The position numbers and the translations under genes are program-made. 64,000 nucleotides of DNA from Rhodococcus sp. IEGM 1379. GTDB taxonomy: Bacteria > Actinomycetota > Actinomycetes > Mycobacteriales > Mycobacteriaceae. Positions 1-10,082 of the stretch are shown in pieces (the stretch's first letter is position 1; the number at the start of each line of letters is the position of its first letter). The stretch is from positions 57,118 through 121,117 of the forward strand of contig NZ_JASHKR010000012.1 in assembly GCF_030056815.1 (NCBI RefSeq). The letters run 5' to 3'. The notes under the pieces are model-generated. The model was not told the origin of the DNA, did no database searches, and saw nothing but the letters and a program-made list of their open reading frames with translations.

Positions 1-11
1 GCAGACAGCGA

Positions 12-40
12 ATCGTTACAACCCACCACCAAGTAACGAT
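12..40. promoter_or_regulatory. 8-bp inverted repeat upstream of SRPBCC gene
   Basis: Perfect arms ATCGTTAC (12-19) and GTAACGAT (33-40) are separated by 13 nt. No T-tract follows, so it looks more like an operator for a dimeric repressor than a terminator. It lies about 85 nt upstream of the chosen start of the first gene. The cognate regulator is not identifiable here. Confidence 0.35.
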
Positions 41-123
41 CTGACCTGCAGTTATTCCCTACACGCCGCAAAAATGGCACGATGGTGTCAACCTCACGGG
101 TTCCAACACAAGTGGAGGCACCG

Positions 124-627
124 ATGGACAACGGCATTATCAGCCTGACGTACGACGGTCGGGTGGCGCTCAGTTTTCGACTAGCCGTCCCCCAGTCTCC
201 CGACAAAGTCTGGAAAGTGATCACTCAACGCGAGTTCTTCGAGGCCTGGTTCCCCGCTGACGTCGAATTCGACCTGACCCCGGGCGCCGACCTCCTGTTC
301 AAGGTGACGCCCGAGCAGATCAAGCGATATGGATTGCCCGCCGGTCACGTCACTCGCGGAACTGTGATCAGCGTCCGGCCGAATCACATCTTCGAGTATT
401 TGTGGGACGCCGAAACCCTGCACTGGGAACTGGTTCCCGACGGCACGGGCGGATGCTGGCTGACACTGACTCACACAATGGAAGAAGAAGAATCCGCGTA
501 CGCCCATGCGGCCGGCTGGCATGCCGGTCTCGAAGTTGTTGCGGCACAACTCGACGGGCGCGAAGTGGACTGGTCACCCTGGGACAGAGCCGACGAACTG
601 GCACCGCTGTACCAGAAATCTGCATAA
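124..627 (+). CDS. SRPBCC / AHSA1-like domain protein
   Basis: About 167 residues forming one START-like domain of the SRPBCC superfamily. The early segment VWKVITQREFFEAWFP and the later FEYLWDAETLHWEL match the hydrophobic-pocket fold typical of Activator-of-Hsp90-homologue-1-like proteins, which bind small ligands or act as stress-related factors. The ATG at 124 is preferred over the one at 82 because GTGGAGG sits at a good distance upstream. It converges on the thioesterase gene with a 26-nt gap. No catalytic residues can be assigned and the ligand is unknown. Confidence 0.75.
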   Translation: MDNGIISLTYDGRVALSFRLAVPQSPDKVWKVITQREFFEAWFPADVEFDLTPGADLLFKVTPEQIKRYGLPAGHVTRGTVISVRPNHIFEYLWDAETLHWELVPDGTGGCWLTLTHTMEEEESAYAHAAGWHAGLEVVAAQLDGREVDWSPWDRADELAPLYQKSA

Positions 628-653
628 AGACTGGCCCACACCCGGGCTCAGCC

Positions 654-1535
654 CTATTCCCCCTTGCGCGGGAAGTGCCTGATGACGCCCTCTTGAACTA
701 CCGTCGCCATCAGCATGCCTTCGATCGAGAAGTATCGCCCCGTCGCCAAGCCCCGAGAACCAGCGGCCACCGGCGATTCTGTTGCATAGAGCACCCAGTC
801 GTCGAATCTGAAGGGTCGATGAAACCACATCGAATGATTCACTGTCGCAGCAACAATGCGGTCGTGACCCCAGGACAAGCCGTGGGTAGTGAGGATCGAA
901 TCCAGGACTGTTGTGTCGGACGAGTAGGCCAACACGGCGGCATGGATCAGTGAATCGTCCGGGAGTTTCCCATCAGGCTTCATCCAGACCCGATTGTGGG
1001 TGAGCTTCTCCCCCGTACCCTTCAAGATCCAGGCCGGATCATTGGCATAACGCATGTCGATCGGCTTGAGAGCACCACTGAAATGCGGGAGTTTCTCCTC
1101 GTACCCGATCAGGTGGTCACCGATGGGCGGCAACGACTCCGGCAACGGAACATCCGGAATCTCGACAGCATGCTCGAGGCCCTTGCCTGAATCCTGGAAC
1201 GCTGCCAGCATCACGAACAGTTCGTTGTCACCTTGATAAGCGGTGACTTGACGGTTGGCAAACGCACGCCCGTCACGATGGCGGTCGACGCGATACTCGA
1301 TGGGCGCCTTGACATCTCCACCGCGAATGAAATGTGCGTTGATCGCATGGATCGGCCGATCTCCGTCCACGGTACGGCCGGCGGCCATCAGTGCCTGAGA
1401 CACCAACTGGCCGCCGAACGTCCGTGAACCTACCTGCGCTGGATGATAGCCGCGGAACGCGTCGTCGCCGATGTGTTCCAGATCTAGCAGAGCTAGGAGG
1501 GTATCCAGGTCTGCAGACGCGTCCGCATTGCTCAC
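654..1535 (-). CDS. tesB: Acyl-CoA thioesterase II
   Basis: 293 residues, the usual TesB length, with two hot-dog domains. The first carries HAINAHFIRGGD and the second AVLAYSSDTTVLDSI followed by HSMWFHRPFRFDDWVLY, both diagnostic of TesB. It hydrolyses acyl-CoA to free fatty acid and CoA in the cytoplasm. The start is a GTG one base after the pyruvate kinase stop codon, so the two genes are probably co-transcribed. M. tuberculosis has the same pair (pykA-tesB1). Confidence 0.93.
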   Translation of the reverse strand: MSNADASADLDTLLALLDLEHIGDDAFRGYHPAQVGSRTFGGQLVSQALMAAGRTVDGDRPIHAINAHFIRGGDVKAPIEYRVDRHRDGRAFANRQVTAYQGDNELFVMLAAFQDSGKGLEHAVEIPDVPLPESLPPIGDHLIGYEEKLPHFSGALKPIDMRYANDPAWILKGTGEKLTHNRVWMKPDGKLPDDSLIHAAVLAYSSDTTVLDSILTTHGLSWGHDRIVAATVNHSMWFHRPFRFDDWVLYATESPVAAGSRGLATGRYFSIEGMLMATVVQEGVIRHFPRKGE

Positions 1536-1536
1536 G

Positions 1537-2955
1537 TTAGTGGAGTTCTTCGCCGATGCGGTGAACGTGAATCAGGTTGGTGGAGCCCACCGTTCCCGGA
1601 GGCGATCCAGCGACGATGACCACGAGGTCACCCTTCGCGTATCGGCCGAGTGCGAGCAATGCGATATCAACCTGACGCACCATCTCGTCGGTGGTGGACA
1701 CCGGGTCGACGAGGAAGGTTTCGGTTCCCCACGTCAGTGTCAGCTGACTGCGCACCGCAGGCAGCGGCGTAAACGCGAGCAGCGGCAACGGCGTGTGCAA
1801 GCGAGCCAACCGGCGCACTGTGTCGCCGGACTGCGTGAAGGCAACCAGAGCCTTGGCGTCGAGACGCTCTCCGATATCGCGTGCAGCGTAAGAGATTACG
1901 CCGCGCTTGGTGCGCGGGACGTGCGTCAGCGGAGGTACGCGAGTCGTCTCGTTCTCGACGGCCTCGACGATGCGGGCCATGGTGCGAACTGTTTCCATGA
2001 CGTACTTGCCGACCGACGTTTCACCGGAAAGCATGACCGCGTCGGCACCGTCGAGAACGGCGTTGGCGACGTCGGAAGCCTCGGCGCGCGTGGGGCGCGA
2101 GTTCTCGATCATGGACTCGAGCATCTGCGTCGCCACGATGACGGGCTTGGCGTTTTCGCGAGCGATCTGGATGGCGCGCTTCTGCACGAGCGGAACCTGC
2201 TCGAGCGGCAACTCCACACCGAGGTCACCGCGGGCGACCATGACGGCGTCGAACGCCAACACGATTGCTTCGAGGTTGTCGATGGCTTCGGGCTTTTCGA
2301 GCTTCGCAATGACGGGAACGCGGCGGCCGACTCGATCCATGATGGCGTGAACCAGTTCGATGTCCGCAGGCGAACGAACGAACGACAGAGCGATGAAGTC
2401 GACACCCAGCTTGAGTGCAAATTCGAGGTCTGCGATGTCCTTGCCGGACAACGCGGGAACCGACACGTTCATGCCGGGCAGCGAGAGACCCTTGTTGTTG
2501 CTGACGGGGCCGCCTTCGGTGACCAGGCACACGACGTCGTTGCCGTCGATCGCGGTGACGACAAGACCGACCTTGCCGTCGTCGACCAACAGGCGATCGC
2601 CGGGCTTTGCGTCACGCGCAAGTTCTTTGTAGGTGGTTCCGACGCGGTCGTGCGTACCTTCGACCTCGTCGACGGTGATGCGAATCTCTTCACCGCTTTC
2701 CCAGATTGTCCGCTCGTCCTTGAAACGACCGAGGCGGATTTTCGGGCCCTGCAAGTCTGCGAGCACGCCGACGGCTTTGCCGGTCGCCTCGGATGCCGCG
2801 CGGACGCGGATGTAGTTCTCTTCGTGATCGGCGTGGTCGCCGTGGCTGAAGTTGAGTCGGGCCACGTCCATGCCGCTCTCCACGAGCTCACGGATCCGGT
2901 CGCCAGTCGCTGTTGCGGGTCCCAGGGTGCATACAATTTTTGTCCGTCGGTTCAC
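1537..2955 (-). CDS. pyk: Pyruvate kinase
   Basis: 472 residues, normal for actinobacterial pyruvate kinase. It converts phosphoenolpyruvate and ADP to pyruvate and ATP. The N-terminus TKIVCTLGPA and DVARLNFSHGDH form part of the nucleotide and K+ site; VIAKLEKPEAIDNL carries the catalytic lysine; ATQMLESMIENSRPTRAEAS and GADAVMLSGETSVGKY are the substrate and metal-site signatures. The C-terminal allosteric domain is complete. It is followed directly by tesB and preceded by the glutamate synthase genes on the same strand after a 74-nt gap. Confidence 0.97.
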   Translation of the reverse strand: MNRRTKIVCTLGPATATGDRIRELVESGMDVARLNFSHGDHADHEENYIRVRAASEATGKAVGVLADLQGPKIRLGRFKDERTIWESGEEIRITVDEVEGTHDRVGTTYKELARDAKPGDRLLVDDGKVGLVVTAIDGNDVVCLVTEGGPVSNNKGLSLPGMNVSVPALSGKDIADLEFALKLGVDFIALSFVRSPADIELVHAIMDRVGRRVPVIAKLEKPEAIDNLEAIVLAFDAVMVARGDLGVELPLEQVPLVQKRAIQIARENAKPVIVATQMLESMIENSRPTRAEASDVANAVLDGADAVMLSGETSVGKYVMETVRTMARIVEAVENETTRVPPLTHVPRTKRGVISYAARDIGERLDAKALVAFTQSGDTVRRLARLHTPLPLLAFTPLPAVRSQLTLTWGTETFLVDPVSTTDEMVRQVDIALLALGRYAKGDLVVIVAGSPPGTVGSTNLIHVHRIGEELH

Positions 2956-3029
2956 GGCTCGAGCCTAGTCGCTCCCCGGTCGCACTTCTATCCGGCACTT
3001 CGGACGTGCACTTTCCGTTCTTACTCGAT

Positions 3030-4535
3030 TCAGTTACGACGTCGAATTCCCATTGGCAAGGCGTCGGGGTGAACAGGCGCCGGAAGCATTGACGCCCCAG
3101 TCAGATACACGTCGACAGCTCGGGCTGCCGAACGTCCTTCGGCTATCGCCCACACCACCAGCGACGCACCGCGATGCGCGTCACCACACACGAAGACGCC
3201 GGGTTGTGAAGTCTGCCAATCCTGTCCGCAGGCGATCACTCCACGCGGATTCGGCTCCACTCCCAGGCTGGCAAGCAGGGCGCCTTCCCCGACGCCGGCG
3301 AAGCCGACCGCGAGTAGCACCAGTTCACAGGGCAGTTCGAACGGATCGCCCACAGGCTCGGCCGCCGGTCGACCGCCGGATGCTTCTACGACACAAACCG
3401 GTGCGACGCGGACTCCCCGAACGTAGCCGTCGCCGACAAATTCCTGAGCGGCCACCTCGAACTCGCGGCGCCCGCCTTCTGCATCAGCGGGCGCCGCGCG
3501 GAGCGTCAGCGGCCAGAGTGGCCACGGATCCGCAGCGCTGTCCCGCACGCGGGGTGGTTGCTCGTGATAGTTCAACTCGACAACGGATGCCGCGCCTTGC
3601 CTGTGAACGGTGCCGAGGCAATCGGCCGCCGTATCGCCGCCGCCGATGATCACGACGTTCTTGCCCGACGCACTGACCGGGCTAGGACCGTCACCGGCAC
3701 ATTCCCGGTTGGCCGGCATCAGGTAGTCCATCGCGAAATGAATACCCGCAAGGCCGCGGCCAGGCACGTCTACTTCTCTCGCCCGACCGGCCCCGATCGC
3801 CAGAATCACCGCGTCGTACGCCGCGGTCAGCTCACGTGTGTCCAGGTCGAGACCGACGTCGCAGTCGGTGACAAATCGAGTGCCCTCGCCGCGCAACTGA
3901 CTCAGACGGCGATCGATCGCACTCTTGGCCAGTTTGAAATCAGGGATTCCGTAGCGGAGCAGTCCACCCGGTCGATCATCACGTTCGAAGACGGTGACTC
4001 TGTGACCCACCCTGGTCAACTGTTGCGCTGCCGCAAGCCCGGCCGGTCCGGAACCGACAATCGCCACCGTCCGTCCGGAGCGTTCGGCTGGGATGCGGTT
4101 CACCACAAAACCTTCGTCCCAGGCAGTATCGGCAATAGCTTGCTCGACGCGTTTGATCGCCACACTTCCCGTGGTTTGTGCCTCGGAAAGAGCTAATACG
4201 CAGGCAGTTTCGCACGGAGCCGGGCACAGGCGTCCAGTGAATTCCGGGAAATTATTGGTCTCGTGTAACCGATCCGCGGCAAGCGCCCAGTCGCCTCGAC
4301 GGACCAGGTCGTTCCATTCCGGGATGAGATTTCCGAGGGGGCATCCCACGGATTCCGAATGGCAGTACGGGATTCCGCAATCCATGCATCGGGATGCTTG
4401 TTCGCACGCCCCAGACTTACGCTCGCCGCGCGCCAATGCCTCGTAAACCTCACTCCAGTCCGCTGTTCGCTCCGAGGCCGGGCGCATCGGTGCCGAGGAC
4501 CGCGGCATGCCGAGAAACCCTCGTGGATCAGGCAC
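3030..4535 (-). CDS. gltD: Glutamate synthase small (beta) subunit
   Basis: About 501 residues. It supplies electrons from NADPH to the large subunit for conversion of 2-oxoglutarate and glutamine to two glutamates. The N-terminal cysteine set (CMDCGIPYC, then GCPLGN, then LCPAPCETAC) binds the [4Fe-4S] clusters. The FAD site is VAIVGSGPAGLAAAQQL and the NADPH site VVIIGGGDTAADC; the C-terminal GDAHRGASLVVWAI is a variant of the usual GDxxRGxSLVVWAI. The GTG at 4535 gives the expected start VPDPRGFL and overlaps the end of gltB by 8 nt, suggesting translational coupling. Confidence 0.95.
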   Translation of the reverse strand: MPDPRGFLGMPRSSAPMRPASERTADWSEVYEALARGERKSGACEQASRCMDCGIPYCHSESVGCPLGNLIPEWNDLVRRGDWALAADRLHETNNFPEFTGRLCPAPCETACVLALSEAQTTGSVAIKRVEQAIADTAWDEGFVVNRIPAERSGRTVAIVGSGPAGLAAAQQLTRVGHRVTVFERDDRPGGLLRYGIPDFKLAKSAIDRRLSQLRGEGTRFVTDCDVGLDLDTRELTAAYDAVILAIGAGRAREVDVPGRGLAGIHFAMDYLMPANRECAGDGPSPVSASGKNVVIIGGGDTAADCLGTVHRQGAASVVELNYHEQPPRVRDSAADPWPLWPLTLRAAPADAEGGRREFEVAAQEFVGDGYVRGVRVAPVCVVEASGGRPAAEPVGDPFELPCELVLLAVGFAGVGEGALLASLGVEPNPRGVIACGQDWQTSQPGVFVCGDAHRGASLVVWAIAEGRSAARAVDVYLTGASMLPAPVHPDALPMGIRRRN

Positions 4536-7500
4536 TGGCTGTCTCCGCGAGGACCCCGTCGGAGTTCTCGACCACCGCGCCGTCCCGTGGAGGTGTGGCA
4601 ACTGACTGCCCGGCAAGTACCCGCTCGTAGTCGACCGGCATCAACTTGGTGAATCTCCGGGATTCACGTGCCCACTCGGCAAGAAGCCGAGCACCGACCG
4701 GCGAGCCGGTGAGTTCGACGTGGGTGGCGATCGTGTTCTGCATCCACCGCAGATCATCGGCCGTCGGCACCTGCAGCGTGACCATCGCGTGGTTGACATC
4801 GCGTGGATCTGCATCGAGAACAAACGCAATTCCACCGGACATTCCGGCAGCGACGTTTCGGCCGGTTGGCCCGAGAATGACGACGCGACCGCCGGTCATG
4901 TATTCGCAGGCGTGGTCGCCGGTGCCCTCGACCACTGCGCGCGCCCCGGAGTTGCGCACAGCAAATCGCTCCCCAACCCGGCCTCGGGCGAAAAATTCTC
5001 CCGACGTAGCCCCGTACAGCACAGTATTGCCGGCTATCACCTGCTCTTCGGCACAGAACCTGGCGTCGAAACTCGGCCGAAGGACAATTCTTCCGCCTGA
5101 AAGACCCTTTCCCACATAATCATTGGCGTCTCCGATCACTTCTAGTGTGATTCCGCTCGGCAGGAAGGCTCCGAGAGACTGCCCAGCGGTTCCGGTCAAC
5201 CTGGCAACGATGGTGTTATCCGGTAACCCGGGCGCCCCGTATCTACGAGACACCTCGGCCCCAAGCGCTGTGCCCACTGCCCGGTCGGCAGTGCCGACAG
5301 GAAGTTCGATCCGAACCCGTTCGGCGTCGTCCAGCGCGCCGGCAGCACGGTCGACAAGCATCTGGTTCAACTCCCCCGCCCCTGGCCGACCGAGACCACC
5401 CGACAGGGGTTTCGGGGAACGCGGAACCACCATCAGCGGCGACATATCCAACGTCCGACTCTTCCACCCGCCATGTCCGCAGGCCACAAGCATGTCTGAC
5501 CGACCTATCGCCTCATCGATACTGCGGAACCCTAAGCTGGCCAAGTACTCCCGCACGTCGTCGGCAAGAAACCGAAAGAAGTTCTCCACAAACTCGGGAC
5601 GCCCGGTAAAGCGCGCACGCAACTCCGGGTCCTGGGTGGCAACACCGACCGGGCAGGTGTCGAGGTGACATACTCGCATCATCACGCAACCGGCCGCGAT
5701 CAGGGGTGCCGTCGAAAATCCGTACTCCTGCGCACCGAGTAGTGCCGCCACGACAACATCGCGTGCCGTCCGCATTCCGCCGTCGCATTGAAGCGTGATT
5801 CGGTCGCGTAACCCGTTGAGCACCAGCGTCTGCTGCGTCTCTGCAAGCCCGAGTTCCCAGGGGGTTCCGGCATGTTTTATCGACGTGAGCGCAGCTGCTC
5901 CGGTACCGCCGTCGTGGCCGGAGATCAGAACAACATCCGCGTGGGCCTTTGCGACTCCGGCGGCAACCGTACCGACTCCGACCGCACTGACCAATTTGAC
6001 GTGTATCCGTGCCCGATTGTTTGCTTGCCGCAAGTCGTAGATCAATTGAGCAAGATCTTCGATCGAGTAGATATCGTGATGCTGCGGCGGTGAGATGAGG
6101 CCGACGCCCGGAGTCGAATATCGTGTCCGGGCAATCCACGGATACACCTTGTACCCCGGAAGTTGGCCGCCCTCTCCCGGTTTCGCGCCCTGCGCCATCT
6201 TGATCTGGATGTCAGTCGCACTGATCAGATAGTCACTGGTCACTCCGAATCGTCCACTGGCTACCTGCTTTACTGCACTTCGCCGCAACGGATCATGAAG
6301 GCGGTCTTGATCTTCGCCGCCCTCCCCCGAGTTCGAGCGCGCTCCCATGGAATTCATCGCCTTCGCCATGGTCTCGTGCGCCTCCGCCGAGAGCGATCCG
6401 TAACTCATTGCCCCAGTCGAGAATCGACTCAATATCGACTCGGCCGATTCGACGTCCTCGATGCTGACGGCGGGCCGGAGCCCTCGCCGGAAGTCCAACA
6501 TCCCACGGAGCGTTCCGCCCTCCGCGCATCGCCGATCGACCTCCTCGGTATATCGACGGAACACATCCGAACGGCCTGACCTGGTCGCATGCTGAAGAAA
6601 GAATACGGATTCCGGCGTAAACACGTGTGCTTCACCGCCCCGGCGATACCGGTACTCGCCGCCGGCCTCGAGACGCTTCGGACCCATCGGCGGATCGGCA
6701 TTCACGCGGGCGTGTCGTGTCGCGACTTCGCGGGCCAGCTCAGCGATTCCGACCCCGCCGAGCTTACTCGCCGTATTGCCGAAGTGCTCCCCGACCAATT
6801 TCCGGCTGAGTCCGATGGCTTCGAATACCTTTGCACCGGTATAGGACTGGACTACAGAGATCCCCATCTTGGACATGACCTTGAGGACGCCACGGTTTGC
6901 CGCATCGAGGTAGTGTGCCACTGCTACATCCGGATCCACTCCGGGCAATTCTCCCCGCGAACTCAGTTGCTCAACAGACTCGAGCGCAAGGTACGGGTGC
7001 ACTGCGGCAGCACCGTATCCGAGCAGGAGCGCGAGGTGATGAACTTCCCGCGCATCACCGGATTCGACGATCAATGAAACCGAGGCACGCCGTCGCATTC
7101 GAACCAGATGATGGTGAACCGAAGAGACAGCGAGCAACGACGGAATCGGCGCCCGGGCGCGGTCCCAACCACGATCCGAGATCACCAGAATCTCACACCC
7201 GGCGTCCACCGCTGCGCACGCATCGGCACGTAGCTTCTCGAGTGCGTCGGCCAACCCGCCGGCCCGCTCGACGTCGAACAATCCAGGGAGCACCGTGATG
7301 CCCCGCCTGGCGATCGTGTCCAACTCTGCCCGACTCACGACGGGTCTGTGCACCAGCATTCTTCGGCAGGAACGTTCCGACGGTTCCAGAAGATTGCGTT
7401 CGGCACCGAGGATCACTGCCAGTGAGGTGACTACTTCTTCCCGTATCGCGTCCGACGGCGGATTGGTGACCTGAGCAAACAGCTGAACAAAATAGTCGTA

Positions 7501-9045
7501 CAGCAGTCGCGGACGCTCGGACAGCACGGCGAGTGGGGTGTCAGTTCCCATCGAACCGAGCGCCTCGCACCCGTCGCCGGCCATCGGCGCGAGCAGGAGG
7601 TGCAGGTCTTCTTCGGTGTAGCCGAACACCTGTTGATCACGTAATACCGAATCCGGATCCCCTCGCGACCGGGGTTGATCCGGTGTTGCGCCGACGCGGG
7701 TCATCCCAGCGTCGAGCCAAGCCTGATATGGAGCCATCCTTGCCAACTCGGCCTTGATTTCGCTGTCGGGAACAATGCGCTGCTGGTCGGTATCGAGCAA
7801 GAACATTCTCCCCGGTTCCAGTCGACCTTTCTCGACCACGTCCGCTGGCGGAACATCGAATACTCCACTCTCACTGGCCAACACGATCCGACCTGACCTT
7901 GTCCGGAGCCAACGCCCGGGCCGCAGACCGTTGCGGTCAAGTACGGCACCCACCAGCTTCCCGTCGCTGAACGTGACGGACGCCGGACCGTCCCAGGCTT
8001 CCATCAAGCACGCATGAAATTGATAGAACGCACGTAACTCTGCCGACATCGTCGAATCCTGCTCCCACGCAGCCGGAATCATCATCATGACCGCGTGCGG
8101 CAAGCTCCGCCCACCAAGTGACAGCAGTTCGAGCACTTCGTCGAACGACGCCGAATCAGACGCACCCACAGTACACACCGGAGTGATTCGATCGACATCC
8201 CCGCTGAACAATTCACTGCGCAGCAACGGCTCACGTGCCTGCATCCAATTCCGGTTACCGACAACAGTATTGAACTCTCCGTTGTGCGCGATACATCGAA
8301 ATGGTTGTGCAAGAGGCCACGAGGGGAAAGTGTTGGTCGAAAATCTACTGTGCACCAAAGCAAGGGCACTGGTAATTCGCTCATCACGAAGATCGTCGAA
8401 GAACAACGGCAACTGAGTGGGTGTCAGCATTCCCTTGTACACCAGGGTTCGCGACGACAGTGAACAAAAGTAGACTCCGGAGCCATCCGAAGTGTCGCGC
8501 TCCACCTGCTTGCGCAGCGCAAATACTTTCCGATCCAGACGGATCCCGCCGGCCCTCGAATCAGGATGTGCATCGCAGAGAAAACACTGCGCAATGTGCG
8601 GCGCGCAGGCTGCAGCGGACGATCCCAATACACCAGGACTGACGGGTACATCCCGCCAACCGAGCACGCTCAGGCCATCCGAACGCGCGCACTGTTCGAT
8701 GCGCGCGACCGCGACTCGACGCAATTCGGCAGCTTGGGGAAGAAAACAATTCCCGGCCGCAAACATGTTCTCGCCATCTGCATTTGGCACCGGCAACTCG
8801 AAACTGGTCACGGAATCCAATAAACCGACAGGGAGTTGAAGGAGAATCCCTGCACCGTCGCCAGTGGCCGAATCTGCAGCCACCGCACCGCGATGAGAAA
8901 GAGAGCAAAGAATCGACAAACCATCGCGAACAATCGAATGCGAGCGTCTACCGTACATGTCTGCGACCACGGCGACGCCGCACGAATCGGCTTCCTGATC
9001 GGGGTCGTACAGCCCTTGGGGATCAGGCATCTGAGAAAACAGCAT
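4528..9045 (-). CDS. gltB: Glutamate synthase large (alpha) subunit
   Basis: About 1505 residues. The glutamine amidotransferase domain begins with DSCGVAVVADMYG, where Cys22 is the nucleophile after a short propeptide; the FMN/synthase domain and C-terminal GXGXG beta-helix follow. The [3Fe-4S] ligands are Cys1120, Cys1126 and Cys1131 in CVMMRVCHLDTC. The ATG at 9045 is chosen because GGAGGG precedes it and the peptide matches homologues from there. Ammonia released from glutamine is channelled to the synthase site. Placement of gltBD between the trp-lgt block and pyk differs from M. tuberculosis, where it lies elsewhere. Confidence 0.96.
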   Translation of the reverse strand: MLFSQMPDPQGLYDPDQEADSCGVAVVADMYGRRSHSIVRDGLSILCSLSHRGAVAADSATGDGAGILLQLPVGLLDSVTSFELPVPNADGENMFAAGNCFLPQAAELRRVAVARIEQCARSDGLSVLGWRDVPVSPGVLGSSAAACAPHIAQCFLCDAHPDSRAGGIRLDRKVFALRKQVERDTSDGSGVYFCSLSSRTLVYKGMLTPTQLPLFFDDLRDERITSALALVHSRFSTNTFPSWPLAQPFRCIAHNGEFNTVVGNRNWMQAREPLLRSELFSGDVDRITPVCTVGASDSASFDEVLELLSLGGRSLPHAVMMMIPAAWEQDSTMSAELRAFYQFHACLMEAWDGPASVTFSDGKLVGAVLDRNGLRPGRWLRTRSGRIVLASESGVFDVPPADVVEKGRLEPGRMFLLDTDQQRIVPDSEIKAELARMAPYQAWLDAGMTRVGATPDQPRSRGDPDSVLRDQQVFGYTEEDLHLLLAPMAGDGCEALGSMGTDTPLAVLSERPRLLYDYFVQLFAQVTNPPSDAIREEVVTSLAVILGAERNLLEPSERSCRRMLVHRPVVSRAELDTIARRGITVLPGLFDVERAGGLADALEKLRADACAAVDAGCEILVISDRGWDRARAPIPSLLAVSSVHHHLVRMRRRASVSLIVESGDAREVHHLALLLGYGAAAVHPYLALESVEQLSSRGELPGVDPDVAVAHYLDAANRGVLKVMSKMGISVVQSYTGAKVFEAIGLSRKLVGEHFGNTASKLGGVGIAELAREVATRHARVNADPPMGPKRLEAGGEYRYRRGGEAHVFTPESVFFLQHATRSGRSDVFRRYTEEVDRRCAEGGTLRGMLDFRRGLRPAVSIEDVESAESILSRFSTGAMSYGSLSAEAHETMAKAMNSMGARSNSGEGGEDQDRLHDPLRRSAVKQVASGRFGVTSDYLISATDIQIKMAQGAKPGEGGQLPGYKVYPWIARTRYSTPGVGLISPPQHHDIYSIEDLAQLIYDLRQANNRARIHVKLVSAVGVGTVAAGVAKAHADVVLISGHDGGTGAAALTSIKHAGTPWELGLAETQQTLVLNGLRDRITLQCDGGMRTARDVVVAALLGAQEYGFSTAPLIAAGCVMMRVCHLDTCPVGVATQDPELRARFTGRPEFVENFFRFLADDVREYLASLGFRSIDEAIGRSDMLVACGHGGWKSRTLDMSPLMVVPRSPKPLSGGLGRPGAGELNQMLVDRAAGALDDAERVRIELPVGTADRAVGTALGAEVSRRYGAPGLPDNTIVARLTGTAGQSLGAFLPSGITLEVIGDANDYVGKGLSGGRIVLRPSFDARFCAEEQVIAGNTVLYGATSGEFFARGRVGERFAVRNSGARAVVEGTGDHACEYMTGGRVVILGPTGRNVAAGMSGGIAFVLDADPRDVNHAMVTLQVPTADDLRWMQNTIATHVELTGSPVGARLLAEWARESRRFTKLMPVDYERVLAGQSVATPPRDGAVVENSDGVLAETASA

Positions 9046-9129
9046 GCGTGCCCTCCACCATGCGCGACCGCCACACGGACCCGCAACCGGCAAACGTCAG
9101 TTTATCAGCAGAAATACGGACGGAGCGAT

Positions 9130-9174
9130 AAAAAAACCGTGGCACCCCCGCGTCGAAACGCTGGGGTGCCACGG
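9130..9174 (-). terminator. Rho-independent terminator after TM2 gene
   Basis: A perfect 12-bp stem, CCGTGGCACCCC at 9137-9148 with GGGGTGCCACGG at 9163-9174, is followed on the minus strand by seven T residues (A7 at 9130-9136). It lies 18 nt past the stop of the TM2 gene and upstream of gltB, so it separates the TM2/lgt/trp transcript from gltBD. Confidence 0.9.
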
Positions 9175-9191
9175 CGGAGATTCAGCCCTGA

Positions 9192-10001
9192 TCAGCTGCG
9201 GAGCGGTCGACCTTGACCATCCCGAATGCTGCCGGAAAGCATCATGATGCCGTCGATGAAGGCCCAGATCCAGAGCGCCGGGACTACCACGAAGCCGACC
9301 GCGACGATCATCAGGATGTAGCCGAGGAAGATTCCCAACAGCTGAATCAGACCGATCGCCGTACTTCCGATGTACAGCCGTCCTACGCCGCAGATTCCGA
9401 TGAACCCGAGCAGAATCTGCAGAAGTCCCGCCGTGGTCTTCGACTTGTCGGAGAACGGTTGGCCCGAGATCGGGTCACGCCCGAACGGCGCCGACGGGTC
9501 GGCAAATCCATAGGGCTGAGCGTAGGGCTGAGCGTACGGCTGTGGCTGAGAGTACGGCTGTGGCTGTCCGTAGGCGGGCACCGGCGGCGACGCGTAAGCC
9601 TGGTAAGGATTCGGAGTTTGATCCTCCGGTGCGCCGTACACGGGGCCACCTGCCAGCGGCGAGGTCTGCTCGTAGTTCGGCGTTGCTGCGGGTTGCTCCG
9701 CAGCCGGGTATGCCTCGGTGGGGAACGACGCTGCGGGCTCCGCGGCAACCGGCGGCGGGTAAATCGGATGACTACCCCAGCCCGGTCCGTTTCCGACCCC
9801 GGCGTATGTGTCCCAACCTGGGCCCGTGCCCGTGGATTCGGTGGACGGCGTCTTCTCCGTCGGCGCCGAGGTTTCGGTCAGCGAAGCGTCAGCGGTCGCC
9901 TCATAGTCGAACGGCGAACCGAACTGGGGGGGAACCGGGGACTGAGATCCTGAGGATTCCCCCGAGTCGGCGGGTTCCGGGTTCTTGTTCAAGTTAGGCA
10001 A
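9192..10001 (-). CDS. TM2 domain membrane protein with Pro/Gln/Tyr-rich N-terminus
   Basis: 269 residues. Residues 1 to about 180 are low-complexity and rich in Pro, Gln, Tyr and Ala, with YSQPQPYAQPYAQPYG repeats. The C-terminal ~80 residues form a TM2 domain: two hydrophobic helices with GVGRLYIGSTAIGLIQLL between and the acidic ending WAFIDGIMMLSG. TM2 proteins are small membrane proteins of poorly defined function; the proline-rich tail is probably cytoplasmic and could bind partners. The start is TTG with GAAGGA 7 nt upstream. M. tuberculosis also has small uncharacterised genes between lgt and pykA. Confidence 0.85.
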   Translation of the reverse strand: MPNLNKNPEPADSGESSGSQSPVPPQFGSPFDYEATADASLTETSAPTEKTPSTESTGTGPGWDTYAGVGNGPGWGSHPIYPPPVAAEPAASFPTEAYPAAEQPAATPNYEQTSPLAGGPVYGAPEDQTPNPYQAYASPPVPAYGQPQPYSQPQPYAQPYAQPYGFADPSAPFGRDPISGQPFSDKSKTTAGLLQILLGFIGICGVGRLYIGSTAIGLIQLLGIFLGYILMIVAVGFVVVPALWIWAFIDGIMMLSGSIRDGQGRPLRS

Positions 10002-10082
10002 CGCGCATTCCTTCGTATCGACGACTGTCCCGCAGATCGTTGAGCCAAGTGGCCTTCATACCGCGGATCGGACGTGAACTTG

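Noticed and set aside
1471..3072. 533-codon plus-strand frame opposite pyruvate kinase
   Set aside because: Exact shadow of the pyk gene, whose protein is unmistakable.
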